Made by a program: the position numbers and the translations under genes. Positions 54,536 through 61,748 of a stretch of DNA of 64,000 nt are shown here, piece after piece. The stretch comes from Pseudoteredinibacter isoporae (GTDB lineage Bacteria; Pseudomonadota; Gammaproteobacteria; Pseudomonadales; Cellvibrionaceae), in contig NZ_JAAONY010000002.1 in the NCBI RefSeq assembly GCF_011602085.1, positions 1,178,001 through 1,242,000 of the forward strand, written 5' to 3'. Under the pieces are notes generated by a model. That model saw nothing but the letters and a program-made list of their open reading frames with translations. It had not been told where the DNA came from and ran no database searches. How positions within the stretch are numbered: position 1 is the stretch's first letter; each line of letters starts with the position of its first letter.

Positions 54536-55114
54536 TCAGGCTGAGATTTTCTTTCCTTTCTTGGACGCCACATTAAATTCCACACCCCGCCGCTGCAACT
54601 CTTCCCGACATTGCAGCAGACCTTTGGCCAAGTGTTTATCTACTGTGCTGATACTAATATTCAAACGCTCTGCAATCTCGCTATTACTGAGGCCATAAAC
54701 CTTCTTTAAAATAAATACCTTGCGGCATTTTGGCGGCAACTGCTTGGCGGCGAGGCAAAATTGCTGAAAACGATCTTCCTGCTCAAATTGGTCTTCGAGA
54801 CTGATGCTCTTGAATAAGACCTCCAAGCTGTCGAAATCCTCTATTCCGTCGGTGAGTTTTTGTGCTGCCCGATCATGGTAGTTGAGCGCGAGGTTCTTGC
54901 TGACCTTGTACAAAAAGGCCTTGGGCGTATTAATGGTGTAACGCTTTTCAGCTTCCACCGCTTTGATATAGGTATCTTGCAAGATATCTTCAATATCGTG
55001 GGACGAGCTAAAGAACCGGCCCAGATAACTTTTTAACTGGCCAATATTCTCCAGAAAGGTCCGACTCAAGACCCCATCATGTGATCCAGAAGGCTTGGAA
55101 GATTTATCAGACAT
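54536..55114 (-). CDS. ECF sigma-70 factor (ECF-2)
   Basis: 192 aa with region 2 (FFSSSHDIEDILQDTYIKAV) and region 4 (VFILKKVYGLSNSEIAERL then ISISTVDKHLAKGL). FecI-like member of the second surface-signalling cassette. AAGGTGG lies about 10 nt before the ATG. The 265-bp region upstream (55115-55379) is AT-rich and holds its promoter; no other gene was seen there. The two sigma factors are diverged enough that each probably uses its own promoters. Confidence 0.93.
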   Translation of the reverse strand: MSDKSSKPSGSHDGVLSRTFLENIGQLKSYLGRFFSSSHDIEDILQDTYIKAVEAEKRYTINTPKAFLYKVSKNLALNYHDRAAQKLTDGIEDFDSLEVLFKSISLEDQFEQEDRFQQFCLAAKQLPPKCRKVFILKKVYGLSNSEIAERLNISISTVDKHLAKGLLQCREELQRRGVEFNVASKKGKKISA

Positions 55115-55379
55115 GGAAATTTACCACCTTCCCACGGCTCTTCCAGGCTGCACGCAACGGGGAGTGAGGCAAGAAGCAGGTTCGAATATCGATGGCCATG
55201 GGAGCTACCGTTTTAGTTTTTATGGGCTAACAATACCATATTGAAACATTTTCATGACACAAATATTTAATGGCATTTTTATTCCAAGACTAAAACGGGG
55301 CTAATAAACCACCAATTTCTCCAATGCAAGCAACTGGGTTCATCCAAAGTCAGCTGACATTCTCTTTTAAAACAAAGAG

Positions 55380-56540
55380 TTATAGAGGGCAGCCTGTTGT
55401 CACAGTCACGGGATTGCAGCGCACATAGGGCCGCTGTTTGAAACGTACCACGTAATCAGACCACCGCTTATCGGCAAAGATAAAGTCGGTATCGATGAAA
55501 TGGGCACCACTGGCAAATGCCCGATCCCGGCGTTTCGGGTCGTTGTTGATCGCCTCGCTGAGTGATGCATCCGCACGGCTACGCACCATAAAACCTTTTG
55601 CAACCAACTTATCAATATCTCGATCAAAGCTGTCATTCAGGCGGAACCATGCAGCTTGAGGATGTTGTTCATCGAGACTCAGGAAGATGTTGGGCGCAGC
55701 GACCGCCTCTTGATAGCCAGCGGCGGTAGCACCACCATTATCCAGACTGAACATAATCTTTCCTGCAACTTCGGCCAGGCTCGGCCAACCATGCTGCAAT
55801 ACCGAATCTCGGGTACTGAGGCCCTTTACTCGGATGCTGGCCGGGCTTATCAACTGCTCGACAGGAAACACCGCAGCAATTTCAGCCTCCAGCGCACGCC
55901 AATCATCTGCGCTGAAATTCTCTACCTCGGCCAGGGCATAGGGCATTTTCATTCCTGGGTTCGCTGGCAGTTTCGCCTCCAACTGAATATTGATCGGGAA
56001 GTGCCCGGGATTTGCGTCCGACCAGTTTTTAATTTCTCTCAGGCAATCAACAAATAAATTGCAATTGCTGCGCACATCCAGGTCAGGCACATGAATAACC
56101 TTGAAACCGGGTTTTTGAAGATCCTGCTGTCGATCAAATGGGTGTTGTAAAGCGATGCCTTGTTTTTGCATCAACTGATGAATGGCTGGCTTGGCGAACT
56201 TCCTCCCCTCACGATCGACTACAACATCAATTTCGAATTTTCGAATCCCCAGCCGAAGCTGATCGTCCAAACTCGGATGGGTATAACGATAAGTGTCCAG
56301 GGATTTTTGAATGTATTGTTTTTGTTGGGCCGTAAGCGCCTTTGAAGCAGCTATCGCCAAGGCCACTCCCTGCTCCGGGGCAATATGATAGGAATTGTGA
56401 GTACCGATATATTGCAATTGATTTAGGCGAAGATGTTGATTCTTCGAGTTAACTTCCTTAGCTTGAATCGAGTTTGCTGATGTGATCACAGCCAACACCA
56501 GCCACAGGGAAACAGCTTTGGATTTCAAATCCTCGATCAT
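55380..56540 (-). CDS. Secreted PI-PLC-like phosphodiesterase (second homologue)
   Basis: 386 aa with a signal peptide (SLWLVLAVITSANSIQA). PLC-like barrel motifs are YIGTHNSYHI (first His), FEIDVVVD (metal ligands) and VIHVPDLD (second His region), matching the Ca-dependent PI-PLC-C1 group (PF16670). It is longer than, and clearly diverged from, the copy at 42302-43303. Its ATG lies 5 bp after the GH36 stop, so the two are co-translated. A glycosidase plus phosphodiesterase pair suggests attack on a glycosylated phospholipid or glycerophosphodiester; this is inference. Confidence 0.83.
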   Translation of the reverse strand: MIEDLKSKAVSLWLVLAVITSANSIQAKEVNSKNQHLRLNQLQYIGTHNSYHIAPEQGVALAIAASKALTAQQKQYIQKSLDTYRYTHPSLDDQLRLGIRKFEIDVVVDREGRKFAKPAIHQLMQKQGIALQHPFDRQQDLQKPGFKVIHVPDLDVRSNCNLFVDCLREIKNWSDANPGHFPINIQLEAKLPANPGMKMPYALAEVENFSADDWRALEAEIAAVFPVEQLISPASIRVKGLSTRDSVLQHGWPSLAEVAGKIMFSLDNGGATAAGYQEAVAAPNIFLSLDEQHPQAAWFRLNDSFDRDIDKLVAKGFMVRSRADASLSEAINNDPKRRDRAFASGAHFIDTDFIFADKRWSDYVVRFKQRPYVRCNPVTVTTGCPL

Positions 56541-56545
56541 TACCT

Positions 56546-58351
56546 TTACGCCTTATTCAAAATACTCATCGTTGCATAGCCTGAAATCGCCAGAGAAACT
56601 TCGTTCAAGCCCGCTTCCAATAGCAGATCCTGTTCAGACTGAAACTGCCCTTTGCAATCAAAGCTTTGTACTCTGACCGAACGTGCTTGAGCTGTTTCAA
56701 CAATGACTCGTGGTTTCATGCTGCCGTTGACAAGATACAAAAATTTCTCTCCGGCATCAAAAACCTTTACCGGAATCTCAGCGAATACCGCGCTTAACAT
56801 CTCATCCCCCAAACGGCTGCTGATGATGGGGTATTGCATTTCTGGATTGATCGCCGTTAACTCGCCCTGTAACAATAAGGCTTTGTGGCGCTGCCAAAAA
56901 CTCAGCCAGTGTTTCACAACCTGCTTATGTTGCTGGCTGAGTTGGTCGACATTTGGGGATATCTGCGGTACAGCAAATAATGTATTGATAAAGTGCAGGC
57001 TAACGCTTTCAACACTGTCTTGCGGAGACCAGATAATCATATCGGAATGCACCGCAGTGTCTCCTGAGAATAAACGCAAATCGACAATGCTCATGCGATT
57101 CATTATGGCGTCATTTGGACAATCATGAACACGCAGTATATTGCCGTAATGCCTAACTGCCGGCCCAACATAGCTTTGGCGAAACTCAATGAGAACATCT
57201 TCTTTCAGAGCTTCCAGACTAAAGCGGATCTCCGCCAGCAACATTTCAACGGCCTGCTGCAGTGATTCCGTATCTCGCAGCGGGTCTGGCTGTAACGCTT
57301 TGCCTTCTGCCCGGGCCATATCGAATTCGTCAATAAAATCCAGTTTCAAACCATCAAAATCATACTCAGCCAGCAGGCGCTGGCAGGTATTTGCAATATG
57401 TTGCCTGACAGAAGGGTATCTTGGATCGAAAACACCGGCGTCATTTTTTTCGCTATAAAATAAAATTTGCTCTTTGAAATCTGACCAGATTTGGCTGCAA
57501 CGCCCCACAAATGGAACACTCATCCACAACATGGCTTTCATATCAATGGTGTTGTGCAGTTGATCAACCAAGTTACGCATATTCGCAAAACGTTCCTGAT
57601 CCACTTGCCAGTCGCCGCAATATTTATAATCTCGATCACTGTCTCCGGCCTGCCAGCCATCATCAAGTATCAACAGATCGCAACCCAGCTCTTTGGCTGC
57701 TGCACACTGTCGCAAGACTTCTTCTTGTTGCAGGTTTTTGTGAAAGGCATACCAGGTTGAATAAACCGGCAGGCTTGCTGACTCAGGTACGGGCATATGA
57801 GGATAACGACCTTCTTCATACCAGCTTGCCATATCCTGAATAGCTCGGTAGTAAGCTTGCGGCCGCATATCCAATCGCAAACTGACACGATAATGTTGAC
57901 GAGGCGGCTGCTCCTCTGAAAAGAACTTGAGCAATACCAGGGCAACCCGCTCCTCCTCGTAGGCCCCGACATGGAACACCACGGATTCAGTTGCATCAGA
58001 AAGCGCCACAGCCAGGCGATTGTGATTGTCGATACTGTACAAACACGCTACGGGAGCAAGTTTGCTAACCTTACTTTCAAAGCCATAGCGCCACTCACAA
58101 ATACCTTTGTTGCGGATGGAGATGGGATTCCCCACAATACCGGGTGTCCAACAGGAATGCATATCCACAAAAGGCAGTTTCAACTGCAGCTGGATTTCCT
58201 GAAACTTCTGTACGACTGTACTGTTAAGTTCAATATCCAGATAGACAAGGTCGCCGTCCTGGCGCTTACTAAACTCAACGTCCAATTCCTGCATGGATTC
58301 ACCAACCATTAAATCTGCGGTCAGGTCACCGTGGCTTAAGCTGTAAATCAT
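56546..58351 (-). CDS. GH36-type alpha-galactosidase (clan GH-D)
   Basis: 601 aa, no signal peptide, so probably cytoplasmic. The catalytic barrel has LLILDDGWQ near 227-234, the nucleophile D338 in GLKLDFIDEF and the probable acid/base D410 in RVHDCPNDA. The N-terminal beta-sandwich and C-terminal beta domain complete the GH36 layout, but it is shorter than classical 720-aa GH36 enzymes. Expected to release terminal alpha-galactose or alpha-N-acetylgalactosamine. The ribosome binding site is weak and a terminator-like hairpin stands directly upstream. Co-translated with the PI-PLC-like gene. Confidence 0.85.
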   Translation of the reverse strand: MIYSLSHGDLTADLMVGESMQELDVEFSKRQDGDLVYLDIELNSTVVQKFQEIQLQLKLPFVDMHSCWTPGIVGNPISIRNKGICEWRYGFESKVSKLAPVACLYSIDNHNRLAVALSDATESVVFHVGAYEEERVALVLLKFFSEEQPPRQHYRVSLRLDMRPQAYYRAIQDMASWYEEGRYPHMPVPESASLPVYSTWYAFHKNLQQEEVLRQCAAAKELGCDLLILDDGWQAGDSDRDYKYCGDWQVDQERFANMRNLVDQLHNTIDMKAMLWMSVPFVGRCSQIWSDFKEQILFYSEKNDAGVFDPRYPSVRQHIANTCQRLLAEYDFDGLKLDFIDEFDMARAEGKALQPDPLRDTESLQQAVEMLLAEIRFSLEALKEDVLIEFRQSYVGPAVRHYGNILRVHDCPNDAIMNRMSIVDLRLFSGDTAVHSDMIIWSPQDSVESVSLHFINTLFAVPQISPNVDQLSQQHKQVVKHWLSFWQRHKALLLQGELTAINPEMQYPIISSRLGDEMLSAVFAEIPVKVFDAGEKFLYLVNGSMKPRVIVETAQARSVRVQSFDCKGQFQSEQDLLLEAGLNEVSLAISGYATMSILNKA

Positions 58352-58783
58352 TCATCATCTTCTTAAAAAAGGTAGCCCCGCCAGCGTCGGGGCCACTAAA
58401 GCTTAGTGTTGGAGTTACACTAAATCGAACCCCTGCATTTCAAGTGTTTACTCGAACCGGAGGGTCAAAACCGCAGGCCACAGGGCATAATCAACATCGA
58501 TCAATATGAACCCTGCAGCGGGTGCATCACATTATCAAGCTGGTAAACCTCCAGGCCGACGGTGATACGCCAGAAGATGAATATAAACAATGCCTTATAT
58601 CGCGGGTAATACCTTTTATTTATTGGCCATAGACTTTTCCTATACCCCTGCCAGGAACCAATATCGAATGACCGCTGAAGGCCACCTAGCCACTGGTGGT
58701 GATCAATATAAGCACACCCGGCTGCTCACCGGGCGCAAGGAAAGGATTTAAAACATGGAAAGATGAATTCGAGAAAGTGCGGT
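58352..58783. other. 432-bp intergenic region with stacked hairpins
   Basis: Between the LysR stop and the GH36 start, both on the minus strand. Hairpins are seen at 58717-58733 (CCCGG/CCGGG, no T run), 58403-58423 (7-bp stem) and 58365-58397 (terminator). No convincing ORF was found on either strand. Confidence 0.5.
58365..58397 (-). terminator. Terminator or attenuator directly before the GH36 gene
   Basis: On the minus strand the stem GCCCCG/CGGGGC (58388-58393 with 58375-58380), extended by three weaker pairs, is followed by CC and six T, ending 13 nt before the GH36 ATG. A hairpin at 58403-58423 just upstream shares the element TAGTG/CACTA, which can pair with either of two partners. 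Confidence 0.6.
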
Positions 58784-59701
58784 TCAGCCGGGGGGCTTGC
58801 CAAGTGAACAACAGGCCTGAGCAAAGCGAATAAACTCGTCAACAATCTGCTGCTTTTCGCTGTCAGCAACGTACAAACCTACACGTTCAATAATCGGTTC
58901 CTGGATAACATCCAATGCAACAATGTCCTGTTCAGCAAAAATAGAGGCATACTCTTCAGGGAACGGCAAAATCAGATCTTGCTGTTTTAAAAAGGTAACA
59001 CCTGCAGCCATGGAATTGGTGGAAACCCGAGCCACATCATGCCGCCTTCGCTCTTGTTCCAGAGGGTTTTTTTCGATGCTTTTAATGTACTCGATATAGC
59101 GGGAATCGTGATGCGACACTTCGAGCCAGGGGTAACGATCGAGCTCCTCATAGTCAACCTCTCGACCAACAAGAGGGTGATTTTTACGTACAAAATACCC
59201 ATGACCCGAATTCCACATGGGTATAAACTCAATACCCGGCTTTTTGTCCAGGCCCAGAATTTCATGGCCAAAAAACAGGTCGAGATGCCCTGCCAGGGCG
59301 CGATCATAGAGGTACAGATTATTGCCAAATTCGATGTGAATACTGGCATTGGGATAAGCACGTTGAAATTCCTCCAAGGCACCCTTAACACACAACTCCC
59401 AGCTGACATCACCGGTTCCTACCTGCAGGGCAAAGGCTTTTTTGTGTTTCAAAACCTCGATTTGCTGTATCGCCTGCTTATAGGTTTTGTCCATAGCACG
59501 CACATGATCATACAAAACCTGGCCGTATGGCGTCGGTTTAATGCCCTTGGCTGTGCGCTCAAATAACTTAATACCGAAACGTTCTTCCAGTTTTTTCATA
59601 TTTTGGGTCAGAGTGGGCTGACTCACATACAAGGCTTCCGAAGCACCATTCAAGCTGCCAATTTCCACAATGCTTTTAAACTGAACTAATTGTCTGTCCA
59701 C
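58784..59701 (-). CDS. LysR-family transcriptional regulator
   Basis: About 305 aa from a GTG at 59701, chosen because VDRQLVQFKSIVEIGSLNGA is the usual LysR beginning and GGAG lies 9 nt upstream; a TTG at 59728 would extend it. The HTH continues with YVSQPTLTQNMKKLEERFG and LFERTAKGIKPTPYG; a substrate-binding domain follows. It is divergent from the GH13 gene and probably regulates it, and possibly the GH36/PI-PLC operon downstream. Ligand unknown. Confidence 0.92.
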   Translation of the reverse strand: MDRQLVQFKSIVEIGSLNGASEALYVSQPTLTQNMKKLEERFGIKLFERTAKGIKPTPYGQVLYDHVRAMDKTYKQAIQQIEVLKHKKAFALQVGTGDVSWELCVKGALEEFQRAYPNASIHIEFGNNLYLYDRALAGHLDLFFGHEILGLDKKPGIEFIPMWNSGHGYFVRKNHPLVGREVDYEELDRYPWLEVSHHDSRYIEYIKSIEKNPLEQERRRHDVARVSTNSMAAGVTFLKQQDLILPFPEEYASIFAEQDIVALDVIQEPIIERVGLYVADSEKQQIVDEFIRFAQACCSLGKPPG

Positions 59702-59714
59702 GGGGCCGAACTCC

Positions 59715-59736
59715 AAACCTATAAGCAAAACCTATA
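59715..59736. promoter_or_regulatory. Direct repeats in the LysR/GH13 divergent promoter
   Basis: AAACCTATA occurs at 59715-59723 and 59728-59736 (13-bp offset) in the 118-bp gap between the LysR start and the GH13 start. Possible regulator site. Confidence 0.35.
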
Positions 59737-59819
59737 CCTTAAAGTACAAAAAGTATTACTGCAATCAAAGGGAAATGTTTACCCTGATGGCTGAACATTA
59801 ACTTGGAACAGATTGTATT

Positions 59820-61436
59820 GTGACATCCGTAAATACTGAAAATTGGTGGCAAGGGGCTTTCATTTACCAAATTTACCCGCGCAGTTTTTTTGACTCAAAC
59901 AACGACGGGATCGGCGATCTACCAGGCATTATTGAAAAACTATCATATATCGCCGAACTGGGTGCAGACGCTATCTGGATCTCACCGTTTTTCACTTCCC
60001 CCATGAAAGACTTCGGCTACGATGTAGCGGACTATCGTGGCGTCGATCCCATTTTCGGAGAACTGGAAGACTTTAAACAGCTCGTGAAACGGGCCCATGA
60101 ACTCGGTCTGAAAGTCATAATCGATCAAGTGTTAAGCCACACCTCAGATCAACACGCCTGGTTTCAAAGCAGTCGGGTGAATAATGACAACGATCATAGT
60201 GACTGGTATGTCTGGGCAGCCCCCAAGGCAGATGGTTCGCCACCCAATAACTGGCTGTCATTCTTTGGCGGTAGCGCCTGGAAGTTTGATTCTCGTCGTG
60301 AGCAGTATTACTTCCACAACTTTCTCGATTGCCAGCCCGATTTAAATTTCCACAATCCGCAGGTACAGAACGCGGTCCTCGATGTATTGAAATTCTGGCT
60401 GGACATTGGTGTGGATGGTTTTCGTTTTGACACCGCCAATATGTATTTTCACGATGAGCAGTTGCGTGACAATCCCAGCCGCGACCGGAGCCTCGCAATT
60501 GGCGGCATGAATCCTGATAACCCTCGAAGTTACCAAGCGCAGATTTACAATGTGAATCGTCCGGAAAACATTGCGTTCATGGAAAAAATTCGACAATTGC
60601 TGGATCAGTACCCCGGTCGTACCTCGCTAGGTGAAATTGGCAGTGTGGAAGACACCCTCGGCACGATGGCAGCTTATACCAAGGGCCAGCAACGATTGCA
60701 TATGTGTTACACCGCAGACCTGCTTGGGGAAGAAAAATCTGCAGCATTCATTCGAAAGGTCATCGAAACGACCACGGTTCAAATGGAGGGGGGTTGGCCT
60801 TGCTGGTCACTCGGAAATCACGATGCCACCCGTTTCATTAGCCGATGGGGGCACGATGTCGAAGACAAAACACGCTTTGCAAAGCAAATGCTATGCGTTC
60901 TGATGTGCTTGCGTGGAAGCTTCTGCATTTATCAGGGTGAGGAGCTGGGCTTAGATGAAGCGGAGCTGAAATTGGAAGAACTGGCTGATCCCTTTGGCAT
61001 AGCCTTCTGGCCCGAGTATAAAGGGCGCGATGGTTGTCGCACACCAATGGTCTGGAGCAATGAAAAGCTTGGAGGCTTCAGCAACGGCACTAGCTGGCTA
61101 CCGATTCCTCAAGCACACTTAAACAAGGCTGTTTCTGAACAAAACCATCGTGATAGTTTGCTCAATTTTGTTCGACAATTTTCAGCGTACCGAAAACAAC
61201 ATTCAGCCCTGATTAATGGCGACATTCAATTTCAGAATAGCTGTGATGACGTACTGATGTTTACCCGAAGCAATAGCGAAGAAACGCTTCTAGGAGTGTT
61301 TAATCTGAGTTCTCGTGAACAGTGCCTGGATCTTCCGCCAACATGGAACACGCTTTCCTCACCACAAGCAGCGGAAGATTTTCACGATTCAAAGCTTACC
61401 CTGAAACCCTGGCAATATTGTCTTTTAACTCAATAA
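59820..61436 (+). CDS. GH13 alpha-glucosidase (alpha-amylase family)
   Basis: 538 aa, no signal peptide, so cytoplasmic. It starts at a GTG. GH13 regions are present in order: the DxNxDGxGD calcium-type loop (DSNNDGIGD), IDQVLSHTS, nucleophile D204 in DGFRFDTAN, acid/base E272 in SLGEIG and D335 in LGNHDATR. IDQV with a Gln rather than PxNH and the overall length fit the oligo-1,6-glucosidase/alpha-glucosidase group. It would split imported maltose-like or isomaltose-like sugars. It lies between a divergent LysR and a downstream TonB receptor on the same strand, a maltose-uptake style locus. Confidence 0.92.
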   Translation: MTSVNTENWWQGAFIYQIYPRSFFDSNNDGIGDLPGIIEKLSYIAELGADAIWISPFFTSPMKDFGYDVADYRGVDPIFGELEDFKQLVKRAHELGLKVIIDQVLSHTSDQHAWFQSSRVNNDNDHSDWYVWAAPKADGSPPNNWLSFFGGSAWKFDSRREQYYFHNFLDCQPDLNFHNPQVQNAVLDVLKFWLDIGVDGFRFDTANMYFHDEQLRDNPSRDRSLAIGGMNPDNPRSYQAQIYNVNRPENIAFMEKIRQLLDQYPGRTSLGEIGSVEDTLGTMAAYTKGQQRLHMCYTADLLGEEKSAAFIRKVIETTTVQMEGGWPCWSLGNHDATRFISRWGHDVEDKTRFAKQMLCVLMCLRGSFCIYQGEELGLDEAELKLEELADPFGIAFWPEYKGRDGCRTPMVWSNEKLGGFSNGTSWLPIPQAHLNKAVSEQNHRDSLLNFVRQFSAYRKQHSALINGDIQFQNSCDDVLMFTRSNSEETLLGVFNLSSREQCLDLPPTWNTLSSPQAAEDFHDSKLTLKPWQYCLLTQ

Positions 61437-61454
61437 GCCGGATTTCCGCCGGCT
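61436..61454 (+). terminator. Weak terminator after GH13
   Basis: Stem AGCCGG/CCGGCT (61436-61441 with 61449-61454), loop of 7 nt, at the GH13 stop. It lacks a proper T run (GAAACATTTTG follows), so readthrough into the receptor gene is possible. Confidence 0.4.
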
Positions 61455-61748
61455 GAAACATTTTGTTGAATCTCCCTTCTGGCCGCTATCGAAACACCTC
61501 GGCAGTGGCCATCCTCTTTCGAGTATTCTCGCTTTGCGCGATTCTATGAATCTTGATTTTTCACGCCAAACCAAATCAATCATCATATTATTCACATCAA
61601 AAGATATAGAGAAAATCTATATTTGCTTCCACAAATAGTATTACTTTCCCCCAATGAAAGCGCGTACGGTAAATACCCGTGACGGCCTCCTGCCTATAGG
61701 CGGCGTCCTAATAATACCTATAAATTATTGTCAATTTTGGAGTCGATA
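61455..61748 (+). promoter_or_regulatory. Structured leader/promoter region of the third TonB receptor
   Basis: About 300 bp between GH13 and the receptor, without genes. It has a perfect 7-bp hairpin (ATATAGA/TCTATAT, 61604-61622), a GC-rich imperfect hairpin at 61681-61707 built from GAC/GTC, GCC/GGC and GCC/GGC pairs, and an AATAAT/ATTATT hairpin at 61710-61729. No known riboswitch class was recognised. Confidence 0.45.

Noticed and set aside
61681-61707. Cobalamin riboswitch before the receptor
   Set aside because: The B12-box consensus and the expected length of conserved elements are not present; only a short imperfect hairpin is seen.
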